This document shows, one piece after another, positions 37,791 through 49,878 of a DNA stretch of 64,000 bases. Under the pieces are notes generated by a model. It was not told where the DNA came from and did not search any database. It was given only the letters and a program-made list of their open reading frames with translations. Source of the DNA: Augochlora pura (taxonomy: Eukaryota; Arthropoda; Insecta; Hymenoptera; Halictidae); the NCBI RefSeq assembly GCF_028453695.1, contig NC_135777.1:9103714-9167713 (forward strand), read 5' to 3'. The stretch's first letter is position 1; each line of letters begins with the position of its first letter. The position numbers and the translations under genes were made by a program.

Positions 37791-38435
37791 CAGTAACGGT
37801 TCCTACTCCCGCACAACTCCAGGCCGCAGTTTGATCCATTAGCAAGAGTTAATATATAGTAATTTTCTTTACTCTGATTGGTTGGTAATTTACTGGTAAC
37901 AGAACTGCCTTTACAATCAAAGAAAAAGAAGGGATAACAACGAATAAAAAAGAGAGCATAAAATCAGTAAAACTACGTGTGAATAAGTAAATGTTGTGTG
38001 AATCGACAAACGATGTAGCCTGTCTTACTTTACCGTGCTAGAGGATCTCGTGCATCCATTCGGTTGGCGCGCCATCAGAGTCACACAGCGCGAAATTCGA
38101 TTTTTAAAGAAATTTCAAATAATAAAACCTCTTACCTCATAGAATTCTCAAAAACATATTTGTGAAGTATATTTTTGCGTTTATTTTACTGAGTGGATGC
38201 ACGAGAAGAATAAGACCGCTATCACGTTCTCGGTGCAACTTATTCACAAGTAGTTGTGTTGATTTCATGCTCGCTTACTTATTCGCTGTTTTCCCTCCTT
38301 TTTCTTTGATTAGAGGGTAACTCTGTTCACCAGTATCTTACCAGCCCATCAGAACAAAGAAAATTTTTATGTTAACCCCCGCTAATGGATCGAGCTGCGG
38401 CCTGGAGTTGTGCGAGAGTAGGACTCATTACTGTA
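37791..38435. repeat. Foldback DNA transposon copy C, nearly palindromic
   Basis: Left terminus CAGTAACGGTTCCTACTCCC and reverse-complemented right terminus CAGTAATGAGTCCTACTCTC open two arms that match nearly throughout about 300 bases. Both continue CGCACAACTCCAGGCCGCAG, then ATCCATTAGC, ATCAAAGAAAAAG and CTCGTGCATCCA. Only a short spacer separates the arms. The right end abuts TA. No protein is encoded. This is a non-autonomous inverted-repeat element, probably mobilised by a Tc1/mariner-type transposase; that last point is inference. Confidence 0.8.
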
Positions 38436-38636
38436 CATGCGAGTAAAAGTCGTATCTATGCATATTTTATTGTCTTAACAAACTCAGTAACTGATCTTAT
38501 AATGTAGTATAAATTGTAAGAATGATATTATAGGATTTCTGTGTGCTTAAATATATTCAGTTTTTATTCTACTGTATCGCATAAAATAAATATTTAGAAA
38601 GAAATTGAAAAGTGTGGAAAGAAAAATGTTATCTAT

Positions 38637-38652
38637 TTTAGCGCCCTCTTGT
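38637..38652 (+). promoter_or_regulatory. CTCF-like motif upstream of DNAJC16
   Basis: TTTAGCGCCCTCTTGT has the GCGCCCTCT core of CTCF sites. It lies about 350 bases upstream of the DNAJC16 start. Confidence 0.4.
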
Positions 38653-39003
38653 AATCGATCCTACCCTTCTACTAGAGCATTCTAGGATTTAATGTCCACT
38701 GTATATATCCGATTTGACAACATGGTCATGCAGAAACATCACTATAAATCTGCAATGACAGAGTTTCCGGCGTAAAAATAAGCCAAAATTTGTGCTGAAC
38801 ATGTTTGCTAAACACTGTAAAGAGAAAACGGGATAGTTTTAGCCCATGTTGACTTCATGTTAAAGTGTATAATTCGATAGACATACACGCACGTTAAAAC
38901 TGCATCACAAATAATGTTATCGATTAATTTTTTAAGAACCTCGCAGTCAGTAAGCAAACGATCGGATAACATTAACAGAAGAGTGGTTAATATAGAATTA
39001 TTA

Positions 39004-42000
39004 ATGAGGTTCTCATTTTTTATCGTGATTTTCATTATAACAACAAATTTATTGTCGTCGGCTGGTGGGATCGAATCATTGGGAAACCCGTATAAAATCT
39101 TAGGTGTTCACAAACGTGCAACCTTACAAGAAATTCGAAAGGCGTATAAAAATCTTGTGAAAGAATGGTAATTATTGGTGTGATTATATTTTATTTTTTG
39201 TTAAGTTGCAAACGTCTATTCTCGATTTTCTATGTTCTACAAACAATTTATATATAATAAAGCCATACTATTAATAAAAATAACATTTTATATTTAGTAC
39301 TGTACTCATCACAGACATCAAAATATCTGCTCATTGTTTGCAAATTATATGTCACTTCTTTAGGCATCCTGATAAAACTGATCATCCTGCTGCAGAAAAT
39401 AAATTTGTAGAGATCACAAAGGCTTATGAGGTGAAATTAATGTTCTGTCATGTAGGATATATTATGTATAATTTAATGTATGTTATGTTAATCACTTATT
39501 TCCACAGATTTTGACAGATCCAGAAAGGAGGAAAAAATTTGATAATCATGGAATTACGGAAGAAAGTATTCCCAGACAAAGAAGAGATAGTAGTCAATTT
39601 AATGTTCTTGACCCATTGGAAGAATTATTTAGTGGAAATTTCAAATTCCATTACCAAACTCGAGATATTTCACTCTTTTATAAGATGAGCATCACATATC
39701 GGTTTGTATATTTTTTTATGATAAAATTTGTGCAAATTCAATGCATTTATGTTACCTTCTGTGATATTTTAAATATAAATATATTTATTGCAGATCATTT
39801 GAAAATGTAATAATACCAAAAACTTTTCGTACACCATATATAATGTTATTTTATTCGGATTGGTGTTTTGCATGTTTAAAAGTAGAACCAACGTGGCGCC
39901 GTTTGGTCGATGAATTAGAACCATTGGGTCTTGGTTTAGCAACTGCACATGCTGAAAAAGAATCTGCATTGGCAAGAAGATTAAGTATTCATTCTGTGCC
40001 ATGCCTTGTTGTGACAATAGAGGGTCGCACTAGTGTGTATAAAGAATCACTTTTCAGTGTGCAAAAGATTGTTGGTTCGTATTTGAAATATAAATTGAGT
40101 ACTCTAAATAATATGCTAATTTTTATCATTAAATTTTACATGTTTTTCATATTTCAGACTTCTTACGCAGCAAATTTCCATACAAATTGATACCTACCAT
40201 AAATGAAAACAATGTAGACAATTTTCTCTCAGGATGGTTAGATAATCGAATTCGAGCTTTAATTTTTGATAGGAAAGAATCTATACGATTACGATATCTA
40301 TTTATTGCATTTTACTACAGAGATCGTGTTGCATTTGGGTTTGTTCAGGTAAAAATTTTATATTGAATTGTATGATAAGTATTTTAAGAAGTATTTAACC
40401 TTTCAGTGTGGTATGCTTTAATTTTTATAGACTGGAAATGAAGACACTGAATCTATTGTAACACAGTATAAGATTTCTGCAGACTTAGATACTTTGTTAT
40501 TATTTAATGAAAATTCTGAGAAACCTATGGCATCCGTTAGTATGAAGGATATATCTAGTGATACAATGCACAACATTATATCAAACAATAAATTCCTTGC
40601 TTTACCAAGACTTTCAAACCAAGCAATGTTGGACTCTGTATGTCCTCCTGAATGGTTAAGACCACAAAAACGATTGTGTGCAGTTTTAATATCTCAACAA
40701 AATAATCCTCTTCATGATTTTGCAAGACATAAATTTAGGCAGGCAGCATTGGAATCATCGTACAGGTAATACTGTTGTAGGAGTATAGTTAAATTCATTT
40801 AAGAACTATGTCAGCATATAACAATTGCTTCATTCAAATTTATAGCACTGAGCGAGTCAGATACACATATGTATTTAAAGATACACAACCAGAGTTTGTA
40901 TCAGCACTGTCAACAGGTGAAGGTAGTCCCTTAGAACCTTTGTTACATATTGTCATTATCTGGAGAAGAGATGCAAATCATCTAAAGTACGAGTGGTTAC
41001 CTACTGGTTGGGTAGAAGCCGCTCAAGATGAGAATCAGTGGAACGAAACACGTCGAAATTTGGAACAGACTATACAAAGATTATTGCGAGCAACTGAAGC
41101 GTTACCATATGCTGCAGTTGTAGGAGAATTAGCTGATGAACATGCACAGGTAAATAATACTTGAATCTTTTTGATGATCAACGTGCATAGCTATTTTAAT
41201 TTAATTTCTTCTATAGGGTACTGTAGATAAACTTATTGGCAAGGCATTGTTAGCTGTAGATTATATATCGGATAGTCTTACTAAAGAGCAGATTTTGCCT
41301 TTAGTATCCGTAATTGCTACTCTAATATTAATCGGTGCTGCTGGATATGGAATGTCATACTTAGTGTGAGTAGTTAAAAATTATAAAAACTTGACATAAC
41401 CTTCATCATGAAACGAGTTTCTGAATATGATATTTCATTGCAGGAAATTAGAAGAAGCGAGTGTTCAAGCTGAACGTGCTCAATGTAAGGATACCAGTAA
41501 ATCAACACCATTACAGCCGCAATTACGATTACATGATCTACGCGCAGAAAAATATAATGGTTTAGTTCGACTATTAAAACCAGGCTGTAGAACCATTATA
41601 CTATTAGTTGATGCTCAAAGTAGACTAAAATTATTGCCAGCTTTTCATAAAGCTGTGTGGCCTTATAGGTGAGTTGATAAAGTTCAATTGTGTCACTACA
41701 TCAAAATACATCTATTCTGTCCTTTAATATAGAAAAAATAAGACCCTTATGTTTGGGCTCATGTCTCTTGAGAGAGGACTAGATTGGTATAAAAAATTGC
41801 TATCCCTCACTTTGCCAGAACAAAAGGAATTAAATATAAATGCCAAAAATTGTGTCGGTACTGTACTATCATTAAATGGGCACCGTAAATATTTTTGTAT
41901 GTACCATGCCAAACATCCAGAATGCAGTAAAGGCAAAGGTTCCAAGGTATACATTGAAAAAATTTATTTATAGAAAATAAAAGAATGGTTATCAGTAATT

Positions 42001-42325
42001 ATATTTGTAGCGAATGGAACGAATGACAAAACAATTAACGAGACGAGTAGATGATGCTGAAGCTGGTGCATTTATTGGTTTTAACAGTTCTAATGAATCC
42101 GACCTTTCTGAAGATGAGGTATCAAATAAATATAATTTGTTGGAAATTTTTTTACTAAAAGAAAGTTTGAATAATTTATGTAAATTACTTTCTTTACAGT
42201 GTGGAAACAATGTTTTATATCAAGATAATCTTCTGGATGGTCTACCTATGTGGCTAGACAGATTATTTGAAGGTTTAACACATCGTTATTATGTAAACTA
42301 TTGGCCCGAATTCACTGCCAAGTAA
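39004..42325 (+). CDS. DNAJC16: DnaJ homolog subfamily C member 16 (ER J-domain, thioredoxin-like)
   Basis: ER membrane protein with a J domain that stimulates an Hsp70 (BiP) and thioredoxin-like folds; mammalian DNAJC16 has been linked to autophagosome size. Twelve exons (39004-39167, 39364-39430, 39508-39701, 39794-40074, 40158-40348, 40431-40765, 40846-41149, 41217-41365, 41444-41668, 41733-41946, 42011-42118, 42200-42325) give 785 residues; the human protein has 782. I chose ATG 39004 because a signal peptide (MRFSFFIVIFIITTNLLSS) begins there; ATG 38914 is in frame and would add 30 residues. The HPD motif (residues 56-58) is interrupted upstream by intron 1 at the preceding Trp. A thioredoxin-like domain has CFAC at 166-169. 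One membrane span lies at about 538-562. The tail is rich in acidic residues. Confidence 0.95.
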
Positions 42326-44244
42326 TTAAACACTGGTATGCATTATTGTAATGTGTATACTTTTAGCAATAGCGAAAGGGATCCAACTAGTCAACATATT
42401 TCAATTGGAAGTCCAATAATTGAAGAAATACATCTTTACTTTTGTCCAAACTTAAAACATATTCATTGTATATGAAACATAATTTCTAAAGTTACTCACG
42501 ATGTTCCGTATACATAGATTTTAGATACTCCATTTACTGCAATTGAACAAAATTTCATACTATATCATTATAGTCGATAAAATTCTGGTAGATTTAAACT
42601 TTGCATTATTTGGATCAGTTATTGTAAGTAATGATAATCTCTGAATTTTTAATATTACCATAAATAATTCTAGTCGATGCCATTAAAGACATAACAGTAT
42701 TTATATTATTTGTTTAAATATTAGGCACTATATATTTATATATTTGTAATATGTCAATAATTTCCATTCATTTCGATTTCTCTTGACATAATGTATGGTA
42801 TTTGTTCTATAACAGAACATTAGAGCAATCTTTACTTTCCATATTATACATACAAAGTTTGATAAAATAAAAGTTCCTGGACATAATTATTTTTTGACTG
42901 ATATGCTATCTTTTAATGAATATTTTAAAATTGTTTAAACGAATCTATATACTGTGTTACACAGTTTAATATCGATTGTATCTGTAAAAGTATGTCATTA
43001 CCAATTATATATTTGTCGTGATAATTTTTATTATTAATTTTACATTTGATATGGATTTGCAAAAAGATGCAACGCTGCGAAGATTTTTATTATCAAACTT
43101 TGTGTATATCGCGTTTATATTTAAGAATGTATTTTTGTCTTTCCCGCGATTTATGTTATCTTGTACATTTTTTGAATCTTATATTTTTATTTATCGTTGA
43201 AACTGGCAACAAACATATTTCTACATCTATTATCTCGTTCTAAGCGAAAATTCATAATTATAATAATAAAAATAACAATAATAACTAATGATACGTGCTT
43301 TATACAAATCATATGCAGATTAAAAAAATAGATACTTTATAGTTGATCGAAAGAGAATGGTTAATATTCTCATAGAACAATACTTTAATATTAAATAATA
43401 CAAAAAACTAGTCCCTTTTCAGCTATACTTAAGTGATGTATATCTTTAAATTATATTTTGAATAATTAAGAAAGTCGATATCACAACGCTATTCATTTGA
43501 ATACCGAGTCATCACATAAATAATGTCACTTTCATACTTCTGTTAAGTAAAATAGAATATATAGTATACGTTCATCGTTGATATATACCTATTTTTATGT
43601 TATTATAAATTATATATAAAATGAATTATATTTGTAAATTAAAGTATAAAGGGGTAATATATCGTGGTGTATTTTATTTATTGGGTGCCTTTTATTTATT
43701 ATTTGTTTTAAAGATTGGTATTGTTTTACAAATTAAAAGATTTTATAATGACATAGTAATACATGTAGTATTTAATCTAGAAAAATATAGTCTGTCTATA
43801 ATCTCTTCAAAAAAATAATATTAAAGAATGTTATATTGCAGATTACAAATTACGATTGATACATTTCCAATTTCTTATACAAACAGCAACGCACATGTGA
43901 TACTTTATGAATGTCTTATTAAGGAAATTCAACCTACTCATGTATACATCTAACGCGTATCATGGTAAGAAATGACTTGGCTTATGTGATGACTGAAAAT
44001 AAATATTTATTATGTTCATTGTATGTACAATTCAATCATATTTTACAAAATTATCTTCTAAATCTTTAAATGCATGGAAAAGAGTGATGTATAAAAAATT
44101 GTTTACATTGTGTATACATTCTATGAAAATATTTAAAACATGGCGAAATAAAGATATGTGAGTAAAATTTTGTTGATTTGATTTTACAAAATGTAAGGAC
44201 AAAATTTTTTAACAATATGTATAAAAAGTACTCATAGATATATT
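42326..44244. other. Tail-to-tail intergenic stretch DNAJC16 / SNX25
   Basis: Very AT-rich with only short random open frames. It presumably holds both 3' UTRs. No repeat family or RNA gene was recognised. Confidence 0.5.
42866..42871 (+). terminator. Candidate DNAJC16 polyadenylation signal
   Basis: AATAAA about 540 bases past the stop codon. Several AT-rich alternatives exist nearer to it. Confidence 0.35.
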
Positions 44245-47200
44245 TCACTGTAATGAATGTTTTATTCCTGTCAATTCTGGAAACACCTCATACATCACAA
44301 TCTCAAAGATGTCCTGTAACAAAAGAGTATATATGTTCGGCATACCAATTAAAAATGATAAATTTTTATCATAAAGAGTTACTTACATAAAATAATTGTT
44401 TATTTAAATTCACATTTTGCAAAGAATCAAAAATTTTAATTGCCCCACGTTCAGCATTCCGAGCGCCAACCAAATTAGTTAATACTTCAGGTACATTGTT
44501 TAAAAACTGTCTTCGCGCTTCACCTCGCGTCTTTAATTTTTCTTCATCCGAACGAAGAACATTAGCAGACACTAAGTGGCCATTTGGCCACCAAGATTTT
44601 GTAAATAATTGCACATAGTAATGAAGCATTGGCTCTGAGAATATCCACGCTATAGTGTCTCTGATTTGCCTAAAAAGTATATCATACACTTCTTTCTATT
44701 GTACATGATCAGTAATACAATTAAAAAAATTATAATTCATACCTATTGATGGTTCGACCATAAGTAATTTGAACGAAAATAATTAATGATCGCCTCAGCC
44801 ATCGAAATACCCCTCTTAAATCAAAAATTTCACCCAAAAGTGTATATAGAGGTTCTGCTATTGCATCTTTATTAGAACTTAAGTATCCGTCTGTGACTGA
44901 TCGTGCACTATCAGTATCATCCAACAAAAGAGAGTAATCCTCTTCATCATCTTTATCGCGAATATCACTGTTAGTACTAGACCTAAAATAAATTGTTCAA
45001 ATGGTTATCATGGTATTAAATGATATTTTATATCAAATATATACTTTCATACGTTTTAAATAACGTTGATAAAGAAAAACGAGATTTTTTAGGAGAGGGA
45101 GGCGCATGTTTCAAGTGTTCTGAACTTGGACTAAGAAATGTATATAAAGCTTCACTTTGATTAAGTTTTTCATCTTCTAAAACAAACTGGAAATAATAAA
45201 TGCAATATTAGTTGAATTGACTAATATAATGAATTAAATATAGATAATATTTAAAAGACTTGCATTTAAATATTTCTGAATTTGTATTTTTGCTTTGTCT
45301 AACGTATTCTTATCAGATTTCCCAAAGAATTTTAAAGGTTGTGATGGTAAATCTAAATTTTTTATATTAGAACAGAGTTGACGAAGTTTCCTGTGTAAAT
45401 CTTGAAAATCCTGTAATTTCCTCAACACCACCCAACCACTGCAAATACTGTCACTATTATTTTCATCTTCGGCCATATGAACAACCAAAACAAATTGTGG
45501 TGATTCTCCATTGTCTAGTATCTATTTAATAAATATTTGTTCCATTAAAATACTTAGACCTTATTTATTCTGTTTACTGATGAATAATTTACCCTTGACT
45601 TACTTCTGCACTTTGTACTTCTGCTCGCCAGTGACCCAGGTGCTCTGCCCACATTTCTGTATGAGTTAAATGTGCTTCTAGTTGCCTTTTCTCATTTTGC
45701 AACCATTCAACTTCTTTAGCCAAGAAATTCAAAACTTTACTTTCCGGTTTTAATGAAGCTTTCAGTGCTTGTAAAGCCTGCATTTTGTTGTTCAGTTTCT
45801 CTTGTAACTGATCTAATTTACTACGAGCGTAATTTGAATGTTCTCCAACAAGTAAGGAAACATTTTCTGATAGTGTTCCATCTGCTATACGACGATCTTC
45901 TGTTAAATCTAAAAAATTATGCGTATGATGTTTAATTAAATTGAGTTCTCAATGTTAAGATTTTCATACTAACCATCTGTTCTTTCACTGAGTAATGCTT
46001 GCTGCATATTTTTATATTGTTCACTGACTACAAACGATGGGTAATATTTCTGTTCCAAAATTTTAACAACATTGTGTTGTACTTCATAGAATACATTAGG
46101 TCCTATGTCACCTAACAAAAAACTCTCCATCTTTTTCCGGATAGATCTGTCAACTTTTATTTCAGCAGTAGGAGATGTAATATAGGTATAAAAAATTTCT
46201 GCACCCAACTGATGCCAATGGGACTTATCAGCATTGCGTAATTCTTGCACAGCTGCCCAATATCCAATCAAATCTTGACTAGCAACTTGTTCCAAAAATT
46301 GTGAAAGATGTCTTCGACCAATTACATTATCCAAGATATATTGCAATGGTAATGTATCATTAGCCTATAAAACATTTTTATTAAATATAACTATTAGTTG
46401 TCAGAAACAATAAAGAAAACTATTTTTGCAACCTGAACTGTATATCCATTCCATCCTAGTGATTGCATGTGACATTCACATGTATTCTTAGCATACGTCA
46501 GTTGACTGATATACCTCTTTAATTTTCTAGCTTGAATAGCATCAGACTTTCCAAATGCATTATTGTCAGGATCTAAACCTTGTGCTCGTTTCACATTTTG
46601 TATTGTCGTCGCTTGCATAATTTCGGTCACAATATTGTACCTGATATGTTTTAAAACTTCTAAATCCTTAGAACTTTTAATCATGCGTATAAAGTCTTCA
46701 AACGATTCAGCATATTCATACGTTTTCCTATGCATTGCTTCAGCAAGTTGTTGTTGATCAATATAAGATAAAATCTTTTGATTAATGTAATCAGGATCAG
46801 TTATTAAATCTATTGCCGGTTTTAAAACTGCAAATACATAATAAATGAGATATATATTTAACATATACTTCTATAAATATATAAGTTCTGCATTGAACTT
46901 ACTTTTACATGCCAGAATTTCCCTTAATAAATATTTTATTGGTACAAGGGAATAAGAACGTGGTAACAAAAGTAAAATGTATAATTCAGAGACTCTTCTC
47001 AAATAATCTAATTCAGATGTAGGTGACATTAAATGCGTTGATAAAATAAATACTGGATCTTCACCTTCTGATCTATTCATTAATAAAGAAAACATGTAAT
47101 TTTTGTTAATCATTATCACATATAATGGTTAAAATAATTTGACTGTACATACGAAGCTGCTTGAGCAATTCTAATCTTTTCAAAATGAAAAGTTATCTTG

Positions 47201-48246
47201 TTTACTATGTTACAAACAACTAATTTTGTGTGATCAACTTTAGATAAACGGCTATGAAGACTTTGAATTGCTCCCCATAGATCTTGTTTCATATTGTCTA
47301 TTGTATGCTCAGGATTGAAAGCCAATTCACTAAGCCAGAGACCAATAAAATCTTGAAAAATTAAATCCAATAGATTTTGTAGAGCTCCATCCACCATACG
47401 AGTGAAAACCAATGGGTACTTAGCATGCTTTTTAGGATTTGAAGTTGGAATTGTGTATCCCTTCTGAAATTATATAAAATAATTAATGATAATAGTTAGA
47501 AAATATATTTAGTCCATAATATATTTATTAGCTTCCTATAGAGTATCATATTTAACAAAGATTATCTATTCTAAAAACAAGGAACATTGGAAAATATATC
47601 ATAAGTATCATAAGGAACATAAAGTAAAAATATTAGAATCCATAAATCTAAAGGAATGACTATTATTTCTATCTGATAATTGTTATCTTATCCATATGTA
47701 TCAGTAAAAAAGCTCGTAGAACAAAGGTTTTTCAACATCATTAATTACAGCAAATATAACATTATGTGTAGGGAAATAAATTTAACATTGTTATATAAAA
47801 ATTGATACTTTTAACATATTAGTTATACATGTATGTATTTGTGACAAACAAGAATATAACATCTTTTTGTATAATATAGTCTGCATTAGTGAGGTACAAT
47901 CAACAATAAATCTTTTTATCGTAGATTCAATAATACTTTAGTTTAAAAAACATAGTAAATGAATTCTGTTTGCTTCGAATTCTTACAGATTAGTCTATGT
48001 AAATCTATTTTTCTATAAACATACCATTAACAAATTATGAAAAGCATCGATCTCCGCAACAGTCTTCAACGTGCCTGCACCAGTTTGGTGTTTTGGAGAA
48101 AGAGCAATGTTTATGAATATAACAATCAAACATCCCATGCAGAAACATGATATGGTTAGCACTCCGAATATGTAGCACCATATTAAATTATTCCAATAGA
48201 AGAATGCGGTAACAAATGGAATACACAAAATACCGACCGATACCAT
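44245..48246 (-). CDS. SNX25: Sorting nexin 25 / Snazarus-like (PXA-RGS-PX-Nexin C)
   Basis: Membrane-anchored RGS-type sorting nexin acting at ER-organelle contacts and in lipid and endosome traffic. Eleven exons (48025-48246, 47153-47463, 46903-47072, 46433-46827, 45974-46364, 45604-45908, 45264-45521, 45053-45186, 44743-44982, 44387-44669, 44245-44313) give 925 residues. Two N-terminal hydrophobic segments (about 5-20 and 23-50) anchor it. The PXA domain covers about 95-340, the RGS domain 367-490 (FLEQVASQDLIGYWAAVQEL), a coiled coil 500-590, the PX domain 600-720 (VVLRKLQDFQDLHRKLRQL, then LEDEKLNQSEALYTFLSPS), and Nexin C 770-920. The PX basic/aromatic surface was not checked residue by residue. 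Intron 7 (45187-45263) has a GC donor; only that keeps the conserved LN-FVLEDE junction. SNX25 is favoured over SNX13/14 by the LEDE-SEALY block. Confidence 0.9.
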
Positions 48247-49878
48247 TGTCTCTTCTTATTCTAATTATGTGACAACAAATATTACATCTTCAATCTTGTA
48301 TTTGCAAAATCAATTCGGTTGTATGACAAGAGACCGCAAATGACATCATCATCATCATCGTCGATCGCAGTTGATCATGAACTGTCGTGAAGTCGTAAAC
48401 TAATGTTTAAGTTTAAGATACACACGAAAGATGACACTTTCTCACCACATGATTTAAGACCAATAAAATTGCAGTTTTCAAAAACTGTTCGAAAAACATT
48501 GTACATATTAATAATATTTAATGTTAAATGATATAACAATTTTAAACGTTTCAGTTATGATATCAAAATTGTTGGTAGACAATTTTCGTGTTATCGTAAA
48601 TAAATTTGCGTACGCTGTTATGAACACGGTTACAATAAATGTGTACATGATATGTATAAAATATGTATAAATATTTATAACATATGTATAAAATATTTTA
48701 GATTAATTTTATTTTTTTAAAAATACGAAAGTATAAAATAAAAACATATGCATAATTAGTTTGTATTATTAATTAACATAAATTAGTGAAAAGTTACGTT
48801 AATCGTACACAATTTTTTAAATTGTTTATGTAATCTGAAAATCGTTTGTTTATATTTGCAAAATTTAATTGTGACATTTTATATTTACACCGAAATGCTA
48901 TACGTTTGTTTAGTTTAGCTTTTTATTAATTTTTAGTTGTCTTTTATTCATAAAAAGGCAAGGTATTTAGTATAAATATTTAAAAAAATTGTAACATAAT
49001 ATAATCAATTTTCTTTCTTTCTTAACTTTTTCTTTCCCTCACCTTGAAATATTCAACTGAACATTTTTTAAATATACAGATAGGACAAAATGATCTCAAA
49101 TTCAAAAAATATAAATATATAGCTAAATAAGGCACAACATGTTTTATAGTTATTCGTAGACCGTCATCATTATACCAGATGATGTAATCGACCTTGGTTT
49201 GCGTACAACCACCCCCTATTGCGTATGCAGTTTTCACAATACTGCTGGAGGTCAGGTTCTGAGTGAAAACAATGGGTTTTTTTATGTACCAGATGTCAAG
49301 GGTACTACAGCGTAAATATAGTGGGACCTAAAAATAGATAAGGAAGATCAATCGTCTAGAAGAGAATAGTGGAAACGATTACTCTTGATGAGGACACACT
49401 TGAAATAATTAAAAATTGACTTGCAAAAAATTAAGGCGCAATTTAGTAAAAAGACACAACTACGAGATTAATATAATAACAGTGTTACAACAAATTGGAG
49501 TAATAGAACAGAAAATTTCGAGGCCATTGTTAAGATAAATAAAAATGGCGGTACCTTCGTAAGAGGGAAAAACGATAAGGTCATAGTGATGGCAAAACAC
49601 AATGAGTCGTTTGAAATATACCATATAAATTAGGAAAGAGAAAATTAGAGTAATTCTGCCAAAGTAACATTGTGAATGACACCGTGAGGTGGGAGAGACC
49701 TTCTCCTTGATCGGTTGAATTTATCCGTTCCTACTGCACTTTCCATTCGCTAAGCAATGCGATGTACACGTTAAAGGTCGGGAACATAAGATAAATGAAA
49801 CATGCACCATGAACACCTGCTCAAGTCGCTGTCTCCTATAAAATACCCACGTTTTATCATCAACGATTTGTTTTAAAC
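48247..49878. other. Divergent intergenic region SNX25 / lipase
   Basis: Two promoters must lie here. A short CAT repeat is at 48344-48359, just upstream of SNX25. The stretch 49,170-49,870 is less AT-rich and contains purine-rich DNA, but I see no open gene or known repeat in it. Confidence 0.5.
48344..48359. repeat. CAT trinucleotide microsatellite
   Basis: Five tandem CAT units plus a single C, about 100 bases upstream of the SNX25 start codon. Confidence 0.85.

Larger units (their letters stand above)
37238..39003. other. MIC10 / DNAJC16 divergent intergenic region
   Basis: Both flanking genes point away from it, so it holds two promoters. Its middle is filled by foldback element copy C (37791-38435). 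A CTCF-like motif lies at 38637-38652. The 63-codon open frame at 37408-37599 is not recognised as a gene. Confidence 0.6.

Noticed and set aside
38914..39003. Upstream in-frame ATG of DNAJC16
   Set aside because: Its 30 extra residues are hydrophilic and would hide the signal peptide that begins at the 39004 ATG. The shorter form also matches the family length.
49022..49320. Less AT-rich patch upstream of the lipase with a 71-codon minus-strand frame
   Set aside because: No family match, no tRNA-like boxes, and no inverted or terminal repeats were found.
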